Positions 51,138 through 58,113 of a DNA stretch of 64,000 nucleotides are shown piece by piece; the first letter of the stretch is position 1; each line of letters opens with the position of its first letter. Position numbers and translations under genes: made by a program. The stretch is from assembly GCA_963819975.1 (NCBI GenBank), contig CAWFYE010000005.1:70647-134646 (forward strand), in the 5' to 3' direction. The DNA is from Palsa-1392 sp963819975. Its GTDB lineage: Bacteria; Verrucomicrobiota; Verrucomicrobiia; Chthoniobacterales; UBA10450. The notes under the pieces are model-generated. The model searched no databases. It was not told the DNA's origin and saw only the letters and a list, made by a program, of their open reading frames with translations.

Positions 51138-52214
51138 ATGACCTATTTCGCAAAGCTTGCCCAGGAACGGACGCCGAAGCTCATCGGGCTCCTCGGCTAT
51201 GAGAATGTCGCAGCACTCGACCTGACCGGACCGCTTGAGGCGCTCGCCATTGCCCGGCATCCGGGCGAGAGCGGCGGTCCGCCCTGCTACAAGCCGATCA
51301 TCGTCGGGCTCACGAACAAGAGCTTTGCCTCCGAGTCCGGATTGCATTTCAAGGCCGACGTGGTGGCCGGTTCCTCGCCTCAATTCGACACCATTATCGT
51401 CCCGGGCGGGAAAGGGCTCCGCCAATCCGAGACGCGGCAGCAGGCGGCCGTCTGGCTGAAATCCCAGGCCAGCCACACGCGCCGGATCGTTTCCGTTTCC
51501 ACCGGTATCTACGCGCTCGCCCAGAGCGGTCTGGTCGATGGCCGCGATGTCACCACGCACTGGCGTTTTGCGCGCGACCTCGCCCAGCGTTTTCCAAGAC
51601 TCAGGATCAATCGTTCGGTCGCGTTCTTGAAAGACGACTCGTTTTACAGTTCCGCCGGGGGGACGGCAGGCATCGAGATGACTCTCGCCTTGATCCAGGA
51701 GGATTACGGCGGCGAGATCGCGCGCGGCGTGGCGCGCGAGCTCGTCATGCGTCTGCGTCCCCCCGGTGTAGGGGGGGATGACTTCGAGGCGACGGTTTAC
51801 CAAGTTGAGCCGACAGAACGGGTTGCCGAATTGCCGGCCTGGATCCTGGGCCATCTGCACGAACGGATGACAGTCGATACCCTGGCGGAAAGAACCTGCC
51901 TCTGCCCGCGCCATTTCAGCCGCCTCTTCAAGCAGGTCTTTGACTGCACTCCGGCAGATTTCGTCGAAGAGTTGCGTCTCAGCGAAGCGCGTCGGCGCCT
52001 TCTGGGATTGCGCACAACCGTGGAAAGCGTCGCGGAAAGTGTCGGCTTCAGAAGTTCCGATGCTTTTCGCCGCGCTTTTGAACGCCGGGTGGGCGTCTCG
52101 CCAAGCGCGTTCCGCCGTCACGCGAGCAATGCGCTTTCGGCCAAGGTCGTCCGCCCGCAACGCACCACGGTGCGGCCCGCGCCCTCGCATGTGAAACACG
52201 CTGCGGCCGCCTGA
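51138..52214 (+). CDS. GlxA-type AraC regulator with DJ-1/PfpI domain, copy 2
   Basis: 358 residues. The N-terminal DJ-1-like domain has PKLIGLLGYENVAALDLTGP, FDTIIVPGGKGLRQSETRQQ, and VSVSTGIYALAQSGLVDGRD, where Ser stands at the place of the Cys of copy 1. The C-terminal AraC domain has RMTVDTLAERTCLCPRHFSR and TTVESVAESVGFRSSDAFRR. Copies 1 and 2 share the whole architecture, but are clearly diverged. The two regulators bracket the receptor, hydrolase, sigma and kinase genes, all on one strand. It is transcribed on its own, after the hairpin at 51045-51072. Confidence 0.88.
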   Translation: MTYFAKLAQERTPKLIGLLGYENVAALDLTGPLEALAIARHPGESGGPPCYKPIIVGLTNKSFASESGLHFKADVVAGSSPQFDTIIVPGGKGLRQSETRQQAAVWLKSQASHTRRIVSVSTGIYALAQSGLVDGRDVTTHWRFARDLAQRFPRLRINRSVAFLKDDSFYSSAGGTAGIEMTLALIQEDYGGEIARGVARELVMRLRPPGVGGDDFEATVYQVEPTERVAELPAWILGHLHERMTVDTLAERTCLCPRHFSRLFKQVFDCTPADFVEELRLSEARRRLLGLRTTVESVAESVGFRSSDAFRRAFERRVGVSPSAFRRHASNALSAKVVRPQRTTVRPAPSHVKHAAAA

Positions 52215-52228
52215 ACGGGCTGCGGCAG

Positions 52229-52753
52229 CTACAACGCCCGGCGGACCGCGCGACGGACGGTTTCCGTGATCCAGCCGTAAACCAAATGCGAGGCGAGCGC
52301 GTAAACATGCGTCGTTAGGGGAATTTCCTTCGGAGACTTCGACAAGCCCGCGGCGGGCACTGCCAGTTCGTCGGCCAGCAGCCAGAGTCCCGTCCCAAAT
52401 CCTGCGCCATCACCGATCGTGACGACCGGCGCCACTTCCGCCAAAACGCCATAAACTGCTCCGGAACTCGCGCCAATTCCGTAATGAACCGCCGCGCCTG
52501 CGATCGGCTTGTAGCCGGCCGGTATCTTGCGTCCGGTCACTTTTTCCGAGACCAAATTTGCAGCCTTCACCGTGGTCGGATCCGGATTTCTGCCGCCGCG
52601 CTTTTTCGAGGAGCTCATCGCGTCTGAAGCCGCGGTCCAAGCCGCCTGAAATTGCTCCATCAGAAACGAAGCGAGCAACCCGCCTGCGACCCCCGCGAGC
52701 AGGCCTTTCATGATATCGGTCTCGCCGTAGTCGGTCTTGTCAAAGCAGATCAT
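52229..52753 (-). CDS. YagU-like DUF1440 inner-membrane protein
   Basis: 174 residues. MKGLLAGVAGGLLASFLMEQ is the first helix; GAAVHYGIGASSGAVYGVLA, GFGTGLWLLADELAVPAAGL and HVYALASHLVYGWITETVRR are others. This is the DUF1440 pattern with the loop 'RNPDPTTVKAANLVSEKVTG' after helix 1. In E. coli YagU is linked to acid resistance; no role is shown here. The ATG at 52753 is preceded by GAGGAAACGTG, a good ribosome binding site; a GTG one codon earlier is possible. Confidence 0.8.
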   Translation of the reverse strand: MICFDKTDYGETDIMKGLLAGVAGGLLASFLMEQFQAAWTAASDAMSSSKKRGGRNPDPTTVKAANLVSEKVTGRKIPAGYKPIAGAAVHYGIGASSGAVYGVLAEVAPVVTIGDGAGFGTGLWLLADELAVPAAGLSKSPKEIPLTTHVYALASHLVYGWITETVRRAVRRAL

Positions 52754-52817
52754 CACGTTTCCTCCTCTAGTCGTTGCTACTCAATAGAATCGCGCGCGCG
52801 ACGTCGAGCGCGCTTGC

Positions 52818-53312
52818 TTAGAGTACCAGCTGGAGGTAGACGACGTCGAGCCGGCGTCCGAACTTGCTTCCAACCTCTCGGAGCCGGCCCGCTTCCTGAA
52901 AGCCTGACGAACCGAGCAGTCGAATCATCCCGACGGATTCCTCACAGGAAGCAGCCAGGATGGTGTGGTAGCCTAACGAACGCGCGCGTGCGATCAAATC
53001 CAGCACGATCGCCCGGCCGTAGCCGGCTCGGTGGATGTCGTGCCGGACGTAAGCTGTCAGCTCGATCGTATCACGGTAGGCGCAGCGGGAGCGAAATGGA
53101 GAGAGCGCGCCCCACCCGACAATCTCGCCGGCAACCTCGAGCACAGTAATCGGTTGATTAGCCGGCCGGGTGCGCAATTCATCGGCGCGTTCCCCGGTTG
53201 TTTCGTCATCCACCTGGAAGGTGGCCGCCGAAGTCCGGACGTAGTGATTGTAGATCGCGTTGATCGCATCCGCGTCGGCAGGCACGGCGAGGCGAGGACG
53301 CGGCCTGTTCAT
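52818..53312 (-). CDS. GNAT acetyltransferase
   Basis: 164 residues: RLAVPADADAINAIYNHYVR, TSAATFQVDDETTGERADEL, VLEVAGEIVGWGALSPFRSR, then the CoA-binding HDIHRAGYGRAIVLDLIARA and RSLGYHTILAASCEESVGMI, and SGFQEAGRLREVGSKFGRRL. It is a GNAT of the phosphinothricin/arsinothricin N-acetyltransferase type. Its start overlaps the arsC stop by one base (TGATG), so it is the last gene of the ars operon. The ArsN group of GNATs acetylates the arsenical antibiotic arsinothricin, so that is the natural role to test. Confidence 0.85.
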   Translation of the reverse strand: MNRPRPRLAVPADADAINAIYNHYVRTSAATFQVDDETTGERADELRTRPANQPITVLEVAGEIVGWGALSPFRSRCAYRDTIELTAYVRHDIHRAGYGRAIVLDLIARARSLGYHTILAASCEESVGMIRLLGSSGFQEAGRLREVGSKFGRRLDVVYLQLVL

Positions 53313-53755
53313 CAATGCGCCTCCGCCGGCGCGCAGATCTCGTCGCACCACATTTCGATCCGGGTACGGATTTCGTCCCGGATCTTGCGCACCTCGGCCA
53401 TCTTTTCCTCGTGCGTTCCGGTCACGATCGACGGATCGGGAAAACTCCAGTGCAACCGCTTCGCCGGCCCGGGAAAAATGGGACATTTTTCGGCGCTGCT
53501 CTCATCGCAAACCGTCACAACGTAAGTAAAAACCGGGCCGGACTTCCAGACGTCAAAAACGCGCTGCGTGCCCTTATGCGAGATGTCGATCCCCACCTCG
53601 CTCATCACTTCGACGGCGAGCGGATTGAGCGTGCCCGGCTCGAGTCCGGCGCTCTGCGCCTCAAACTCATCCCCGCAGATTTCGTTCATCCACGCTTCCG
53701 CCATCTGGCTCCGGGCGCTGTTGTGGATGCAGATAAAGAGGACGCGTTTTTTCAT
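53312..53755 (-). CDS. arsC: Arsenate reductase, LMW-PTP type
   Basis: 147 residues. VLFICIHNSARSQMAEAWMN has the CX5R active-site loop (CIHNSAR), AQSAGLEPGTLNPLAVEVMS, and FTYVVTVCDESSAEKCPIFP has two further Cys (VCDES and KCP) that make the disulfide cascade in thioredoxin-coupled arsenate reductases. HWSFPDPSIVTGTHEEKMAE carries the general-acid Asp. It reduces arsenate to arsenite. The gene lies between arsR and the GNAT gene. Confidence 0.92.
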   Translation of the reverse strand: MKKRVLFICIHNSARSQMAEAWMNEICGDEFEAQSAGLEPGTLNPLAVEVMSEVGIDISHKGTQRVFDVWKSGPVFTYVVTVCDESSAEKCPIFPGPAKRLHWSFPDPSIVTGTHEEKMAEVRKIRDEIRTRIEMWCDEICAPAEAH

Positions 53756-53773
53756 GGAAGGTTGGCTGGTTGG

Positions 53774-54127
53774 TTACTTGGCGAAAACTTCCGCCGGTTC
53801 GCAGCAATTCGATTGCAGTTGCGCCAGGCGTTGCAGGTCTTTTTCGAAAACCGGATCGGACGGCGCGCAATCCCGCAGGCACTTAAGATTCATTTCCAGC
53901 TCGGCGGACGGTTTCGCGGGGAGTGAGTAAATGATCCAGTTCCCGCTCCGCTTCGTCTGCACCAGGCCGCGACTGCGCAGGTAGGCGAGATGCTTCGAAA
54001 TCTTCACCTGCGGCTCGCGCAGGGCTTCCTGAAAATGGCAAACGCACAAGGGCGACTGCGTCAGCAGATGCAGAATCCGGAGCCGCGTCGGCTCGCAGAA
54101 GCATTGGTAGATTTCGGCCAGCCTCAT
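53774..54127 (-). CDS. arsR: ArsR-family metalloregulator
   Basis: 117 residues: MRLAEIYQCFCEPTRLRILH, LLTQSPLCVCHFQEALREPQ, VKISKHLAYLRSRGLVQTKR, then SGNWIIYSLPAKPSAELEMN. The HTH is KISKHLAYLRSRGLV. The LCVC pair near residue 28, in helix alpha3, is the classic arsenite-binding ELCVC-like site (here PLCVCHF), and there are extra Cys in FCEPTR and the C-terminal NCCEPAE. It is the repressor of the ars operon, probably acting at the inverted repeats at 54598-54631. Confidence 0.9.
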   Translation of the reverse strand: MRLAEIYQCFCEPTRLRILHLLTQSPLCVCHFQEALREPQVKISKHLAYLRSRGLVQTKRSGNWIIYSLPAKPSAELEMNLKCLRDCAPSDPVFEKDLQRLAQLQSNCCEPAEVFAK

Positions 54128-54131
54128 TCGC

Positions 54132-54587
54132 CTAACGACAGCAGGCTGACGCCGTCGCAGCCTCGGTCTTTGTCTCGCAACCGCACTTTTCCTTGGCCAG
54201 GCAATCGGTGTGCTTGTCCCCGAGTTGAAACTCGATTTGGTCGCCGGACACATCTGCCGCGGCGATCGGGTATTGCGAGATGACGCAACAATCCCATTCC
54301 ACTTCCACCTCGAGATCGTCGTTCGGCAGGATCGGTTGCCCGAGATCAAGGATGTCGGCGAAGCGTCCCGCGGCGAGACGGTGGTCGAAATCATCCGCGA
54401 CATAAGTTTGCAGGACGCAGGCTTCGGCCTCGCGGAAGGTGCCGCCGCAATCGACAAACTTCTTCGTCACGTGCCCGACCTCGGTGATGTGAAAATGCGC
54501 CGGGATCTGTTCGCCGCTCGGCAGGATAAGGCGCGGCTCGGCTGCAGGATGCGCGCGGAGGAGTGATTTGAGTTCGCTTAATTTCAT
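54132..54587 (-). CDS. DUF6428-family protein, first gene of the ars operon
   Basis: 151 residues: MKLSELKSLLRAHPAAEPRL, ILPSGEQIPAHFHITEVGHV, TKKFVDCGGTFREAEACVLQ, TYVADDFDHRLAAGRFADIL, DLGQPILPNDDLEVEVEWDC and CVISQYPIAAADVSGDQIEF. It ends with a Cys-rich tail (KCGCETKTEAATASACCR) that may bind metalloid. Relatives are often next to arsR/arsC; the biochemical role is unknown. Its stop TAG lies in the octamer GCCTAACG (54130-54137), and arsR starts 4 bases later. Confidence 0.8.
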   Translation of the reverse strand: MKLSELKSLLRAHPAAEPRLILPSGEQIPAHFHITEVGHVTKKFVDCGGTFREAEACVLQTYVADDFDHRLAAGRFADILDLGQPILPNDDLEVEVEWDCCVISQYPIAAADVSGDQIEFQLGDKHTDCLAKEKCGCETKTEAATASACCR

Positions 54588-54597
54588 GGCCTGAAAT

Positions 54598-54631
54598 CTA
54601 TATGCCTCATCTGGTATATAGTCAAGACTAT
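54598..54631 (-). promoter_or_regulatory. Likely ArsR operator
   Basis: ATAGTC AA GACTAT (54618-54631) is a perfect dyad, and TATATGCC-6-GGTATATA (54600-54621) an imperfect one overlapping it. They lie about 10-44 bases upstream of the first ars gene (start 54587), the position of ArsR operators. The nearby 3' end of the desaturase gene (54641) leaves just this interval for a promoter. Confidence 0.6.
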
Positions 54632-54640
54632 CAAGCCCCG

Positions 54641-55507
54641 TCACTCCGCCAGGCGGGTGGGATTGGGAGTCGATTCGGCGCGGTTGATCCGGAGGGCGAC
54701 CGCGCCGTCAGGCATTCGCCAGTAGTCGCGCTGCTTTTTGAAAGGCAGGAGCATGCTGTTAATCAATTTCCGATCCTCCTGCGTCGAATAACCAGGCACG
54801 CCGATGACGATTTCCGCTTGCGGGATGTTCAGCCCGAGGGTGCGATGAATCCGGTCCCACCAAGAGAAGACCACCGAGTAATTTGAGTTCGTCTCCCCCT
54901 GGACCTGGGAGTGATGAATGCCATGCATGCGCGGCGTCACGAACACCTTGCTGAGCAAGCGCTCAAGGCGAATCGGCAGCCGCACATTGCTGTGTTGAAA
55001 AAGCGTGTTGACCTGAAAAACCAGTTCATAGGTCGCAAAGGCCGGCGCGGAAATGCCGATGAGCGCGACCTGCACGACGCGGAAAACCGCCGACATCGCC
55101 ACTTCGCCGAAGTGAAATCGAAAACCGGTCGAGACATCGAGGTCGGCATCGATGTGATGCACGTTGTGAAAGCGCCACAGGAAACGGCTGCGGTGGTTCA
55201 GCCAATGCCACCAGTAAAAGCTCAGGTCCATGAGCAGGAAGGCGATGATGAATTGCAGCGCGGCAGGAAGTGGAATGACGTGAATCAAACCGAACGGCTT
55301 AGCGCCTGCCCAGTGCAGCGCTGCCTGTGCCGCCGGCCTAACGAGCATTCCGGCGACGATAAAGGCCAGCGCCGAGAAGCAGAGATTAACGATCAGGCGC
55401 GCGATCAACTCGGCCTTGTGCGCCCGGAGCGGGAGGAACCGCTCCACGATAAAAAACGCCGCGAACAGGCTCCCGACGAGGAGAAGAGTGATGAGAGCAG
55501 GAATCAT
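54641..55507 (-). CDS. Sterol desaturase / fatty acid hydroxylase-family membrane protein
   Basis: 288 residues. Four hydrophobic helices surround the His motifs: YWWHWLNHRSRFLWRFHNVH with HWLNH and HNVHH, and FVTPRMHGIHHSQVQGETNS with HGIHH. The di-iron membrane hydroxylase family acts on sterols, fatty acids or carotenoids. LNIPQAEIVIGVPGYSTQED is the loop near the C-terminus. It lies upstream of the ars operon on the same strand, and its end is 53 bases from the first ars gene. Confidence 0.88.
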   Translation of the reverse strand: MIPALITLLLVGSLFAAFFIVERFLPLRAHKAELIARLIVNLCFSALAFIVAGMLVRPAAQAALHWAGAKPFGLIHVIPLPAALQFIIAFLLMDLSFYWWHWLNHRSRFLWRFHNVHHIDADLDVSTGFRFHFGEVAMSAVFRVVQVALIGISAPAFATYELVFQVNTLFQHSNVRLPIRLERLLSKVFVTPRMHGIHHSQVQGETNSNYSVVFSWWDRIHRTLGLNIPQAEIVIGVPGYSTQEDRKLINSMLLPFKKQRDYWRMPDGAVALRINRAESTPNPTRLAE

Positions 55508-55706
55508 CGGCTAAAGCCAACTTCGCAACGCGATCGGTTTTACACCAAGTATTTTGATGCCTCAGTACGACAACCTGATTCTTTTCGCGCAACCACCGCA
55601 CGCTTTCCTTTTTTGCGCTGCGGTTCGACGCCCCCTTCGATTTCGGCAATCCCGAGTTTCGTGGCCACAGCGCGCGCCGGCGATGCTGTCGGCGTGGGTC
55701 ACGATT

Positions 55707-55837
55707 TTAAACTTTGCTGGCACCCCAATTGTAGAAGGCGGCGACCATCGCTCCCGCCAACCAGCCGAGAACGAAGGTGGAAACAAAGCCACTCCCAGTC
55801 GTCCCGGACTACTAACGATAATATTGTTGTTGTTCAT
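55707..55837 (-). pseudogene. Frameshifted small membrane protein gene
   Basis: From ATG 55837: MNNNNIIVSS, then one frame goes to PGRLGVALFPPSFSAGW, while a frame shifted by one base continues SGTTGSGFVSTFVLGWLAGA, MVAAFYNWGASKV-stop. The second is a natural membrane helix and ends at TAA 55707-55709. Total length 131 bases is not a multiple of three, so a single-base indel has split the gene. It lies in the gene-poor interval between the desaturase and the YHS gene. Confidence 0.6.
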
Positions 55838-55880
55838 AAACACTCCTTTGGTCACGCCACAATTCGCTCTCTCATTTCAC

Positions 55881-56015
55881 TTACCCAAGCCAGGTCGCGA
55901 AGGCGATCCCGAGGGCCAACCCTGCGACTGTGAAAATCGTCATGAAAGCCTTTGCGGCAGGCGCAATGCTGGGCGTCGCGGTGTGCTTAACGTGTCCGCC
56001 CGCAAGGTCTCGCAT
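55881..56015 (-). CDS. 44-aa single-helix membrane protein
   Basis: MRDLAGGHVKHTATPSIAPA followed by AKAFMTIFTVAGLALGIAFA and TWLG-stop. One hydrophobic C-terminal helix. Its ATG is 18 bases past the stop of the YHS gene. No family recognised. Translation is supported by composition and the tight position only. Confidence 0.4.
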   Translation of the reverse strand: MRDLAGGHVKHTATPSIAPAAKAFMTIFTVAGLALGIAFATWLG

Positions 56016-56032
56016 GAGCGGCGCCGGAGGCG

Positions 56033-56179
56033 TTAACCACAGCAGCAGCCTCCGGACTTGTCCTCCGGCTTGGAATCAGCCGGCGCTGAGAGAAACTTCT
56101 CGCAACAGTGCTCGCCGCAGAAGTAGAACGTCTTTCCATCGTGTTCGGCGTGGAGGGCGGTGGCGGTCTCCACGGTCAT
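56033..56179 (-). CDS. YHS-domain small protein
   Basis: 48 residues: MTVETATALHAEHDGKTFYF, CGEHCCEKFLSAPADSKPED, KSGGCCCG. This is the YHS metal-binding motif (MTV-x-TA-x-x-x-x-H-x-GKTFYFC-x-x-x-C-x-x-x-F) found in copper/heavy-metal proteins. The usual DPVCG before MTV is missing; residues upstream in frame read GVAVHE. Its ATG overlaps the stop of the DUF4396 gene (ATGA), and the Cys-rich end (GGCCCG) could bind metal. Confidence 0.7.
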   Translation of the reverse strand: MTVETATALHAEHDGKTFYFCGEHCCEKFLSAPADSKPEDKSGGCCCG

Positions 56180-56628
56180 TTCATGGACAGCAACTCCGGA
56201 AAGAAAGTGCTGGTGAGCGAACGCCGATAGGAACCCCCCGCCATGCCCCGCATGAAGAGAGCTTGAAAAATACTCCAGCCGAAGCCCAAAACATACTCTA
56301 GCGCAACATCAGCAACTCTTGGCAAATGAAACAGGCTGGCAACGACCGCGCCCACCAAAATGCCTATGCCATCGCCAGCCACACAATGCATGGTCGAACC
56401 CATGACCTGTCTCCAGCGTGTCGCGACGTAGCGTTCGTGCAGCCCGGGCAGTGGTTCGCGACAACCCAATACATACAGAAATGCGCCCAGTGGCCCGGTG
56501 TAGGCGGTGAGTAATATGAACCCCCACTTGAGGACCGGGGATGCCGGCGTGGTCCGAATGTCAACCACCACAAACAGCAGCGACAGCGCGGTAAGCAGAA
56601 ACCACAGAAGCATCACGCCCTCAAGCAT
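56176..56628 (-). CDS. DUF4396 membrane protein, short form
   Basis: 150 residues: VLKWGFILLTAYTGPLGAFL, YVLGCREPLPGLHERYVATR, WRQVMGSTMHCVAGDGIGIL, VGAVVASLFHLPRVADVALE, and YVLGFGWSIFQALFMRGMAG. The HC-x-AGD motif with the Cys and Asp is diagnostic of DUF4396. The gene stops after FFPELLSMK, whereas family members normally go on to two more helices, so this is a shortened protein. Its stop overlaps the YHS ATG by four bases. Role in copper handling is inferred from neighbours. Confidence 0.75.
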   Translation of the reverse strand: MLEGVMLLWFLLTALSLLFVVVDIRTTPASPVLKWGFILLTAYTGPLGAFLYVLGCREPLPGLHERYVATRWRQVMGSTMHCVAGDGIGILVGAVVASLFHLPRVADVALEYVLGFGWSIFQALFMRGMAGGSYRRSLTSTFFPELLSMK

Positions 56629-56770
56629 TCTGATCCTCCGTTGTTTTTATGCCTGACCACCATCGGGCATCTCCCATATGCCTTCTTGGCCAATTCGTCC
56701 TGCGCCGGCCTGCCCGGAACCCGCATGGTGGGCCGGCCCCGCTTAAGCCCAGTTAGCTGCCACCGGCGCG

Positions 56771-57148
56771 TTAAGGAGCGGTCGGCGCCGGGCTGCTCTC
56801 GGGTTTCTCTTTCATCATGCGGTGCTTCATCATCCCGCCTTGCATCTTCTCATGCAGCGCGCCCATTTGCTCGTGCATGGCCTTGCGTTGCTCGACGAGT
56901 TTGCTCACGACGGCCGCGATCACGTCCACTTTCTTTTCGCCCGTCGCGCTGTTCATCGCGGCCACGAGCTTGTCGAGTTCGGCGTCCTGCGCCTTCATCT
57001 CGGCGGCCATCTTCTGGTGCATCTCCACCATTTGGGTGTGATCACCTTTCATCATGTCGCCCATTTTCCCCTGTTCCCCTTGCGCGAAAAGCGCTGAAGC
57101 AGGAAGCGTGGCCGCAATGATCATTGATACGAGGTGTGTTAATTTCAT
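56771..57148 (-). CDS. Secreted Met/His-rich metal-binding protein
   Basis: 125 residues with signal peptide MKLTHLVSMIIAATLPASAL (cleaved after FA). The mature protein is a helical chain with GKMGDMMKGDHTQMVEMHQK, MAAEMKAQDAELDKLVAAMN, AVVSKLVEQRKAMHEQMGAL and HEKMQGGMMKHRMMKEKPES. The many Met and His pairs suggest periplasmic Cu(I)/Ag(I) binding. The helix-hairpin layout is like a small Spy/CpxP-type chaperone. It lies with the Cus-type efflux genes on the same strand. Confidence 0.65.
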   Translation of the reverse strand: MKLTHLVSMIIAATLPASALFAQGEQGKMGDMMKGDHTQMVEMHQKMAAEMKAQDAELDKLVAAMNSATGEKKVDVIAAVVSKLVEQRKAMHEQMGALHEKMQGGMMKHRMMKEKPESSPAPTAP

Positions 57149-57256
57149 CTTGTTTTGTTTGTGTTCGTTGTCTCTTGGTTAGCTGAACGGATCCAATGGA
57201 TCGTTCGAAGGTGATGAATAGCGGTACGATAGAAGCTGATGGTTAGGGGCTGACGT

Positions 57257-57643
57257 TTAGGCGGCGGCCGCCTCGTTCATGATTTTAACCAGGGTGTCCT
57301 CGACATCCTGTGCCACTGGTTCCAATGACGGAACGTTGAACATGGCCAGAAGCGTCGTTGGCTTCAAAGTAGCCAGAACCGTCTTGCCATTCTCCTCGTA
57401 AACGGAGATTCGGCATGGCAGCGCCGTGGAGACGCTCATGTCTTGATCGAGAACCTTTTTGGCTTGTTGCGGCTGACAGACCTCGAAGATCAGACATTCG
57501 CGGCCGAACTCCACGCCCTTCTTCGTCATGGTTTCTTTGAGGTTGTGCACCTGCATGACTCCAAAGTGATTGGCCGCAACGGCGGCTTGCACGGCGGCCG
57601 CTGTCTCACTCACGGTTTTGTCAGTCGATATTTTGAACAGCAT
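57257..57643 (-). CDS. DUF302 protein
   Basis: 128 residues: SETAAAVQAAVAANHFGVMQ, VHNLKETMTKKGVEFGRECL, IFEVCQPQQAKKVLDQDMSV, STALPCRISVYEENGKTVLA, TLKPTTLLAMFNVPSLEPVA. The DUF302 fold uses the C-x(n)-LPC-x-I motif. DUF302 proteins are frequent in copper and metal clusters of many bacteria but their chemistry is unproven. It is encoded downstream of the cus genes in the same direction. Confidence 0.85.
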   Translation of the reverse strand: MLFKISTDKTVSETAAAVQAAVAANHFGVMQVHNLKETMTKKGVEFGRECLIFEVCQPQQAKKVLDQDMSVSTALPCRISVYEENGKTVLATLKPTTLLAMFNVPSLEPVAQDVEDTLVKIMNEAAAA

Positions 57644-57695
57644 AGCTTTGCTTCCTTGGTTTAGAACTCACTTCGTAGTGGCGCCGCGCGCCGAA

Positions 57696-57820
57696 CTATT
57701 TTTTGGATAGCTTGTTGCTAGCGACGACGAGCAGGACCACCACGAGGCGCCGATCACCGTCCAAAACCACATCCCTCCGCCCATCCAGCCATTCATCCAT
57801 CCGGCTGTATGGTTCATCAT
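57696..57820 (-). pseudogene. Frameshifted small Gly/Met/Trp-rich membrane protein gene
   Basis: From ATG 57820: MMNHTAGWMNGWMGGGMWFW, TVIGA, then in the shifted frame RLVVVLLVVASNKLSKK-stop at 57696-57698. The expected protein is about 41 residues, a single helix after a Met/Trp-rich front. Total 125 bases is not a multiple of three, so the gene is split by one base. Related small proteins are common near copper genes. Confidence 0.6.
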
Positions 57821-57909
57821 AAACCACCTTTCGTTACGCCGCGACCGGCCCAGCCCCTGGAAATCCAGAAAGCGACCGGAAGCAGCAGTGTTATTTGGAG
57901 GAGTTTCAT
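57817..57909 (-). CDS. 30-aa membrane peptide
   Basis: MKLLQITLLLPVAFWISRGW followed by AGRGVTKGGL-stop. One hydrophobic helix. Its TGA overlaps the ATG of the next small gene (ATGATG). It follows the detached cusA domain by nine bases. Translation is plausible because of the tight packing but not proven. Confidence 0.35.
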   Translation of the reverse strand: MKLLQITLLLPVAFWISRGWAGRGVTKGGL

Positions 57910-57918
57910 CGCGATTTC

Positions 57919-58113
57919 TCAGCGGGTGTTCAGTGGCAAATTCGCTTCCCCCTTTCCTTGCGGTCCATTAAAGGAAATCTTGGCGTTCCAATCGCCGGCC
58001 ATGTCGATCTTCAGTCGGGCGAGATAGCGGCCCGGCGTCTTGGTTTTCTCGATCGTCGCGCCGGAGTGCATGTGCATACCAGTCATGCTCATATCCAGAT
58101 CGAACTTAACCTA
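57919..58113 (-). pseudogene. Periplasmic domain cut from the end of cusA by an in-frame TAG
   Basis: Directly after the TAG at 58111-58113 the same frame continues VKFDLDMSMTGMHMHSGATI, EKTKTPGRYLARLKIDMAGD, WNAKISFNGPQGKGEANLPL, NTR-stop (TGA 57919-57921). This is a FixH/YtkA-like domain: 'MSMTGMHM' and 'PG-x-Y-x-A-x-L-x-x-DMAGDWNA-x-I' are characteristic. The preceding cusA residues (HEGKNELLIEFRDSKEQLVD) are the start of the same domain. One substitution (GAG to TAG) is enough to explain the split. Confidence 0.75.

Noticed and set aside
24980..58113. Genetic-code change (TGA or TAG read as sense)
   Set aside because: TGA, TAG and TAA all end well-formed genes in the window, and the odd in-frame stops occur beside frameshifts, so mutation or error is simpler.
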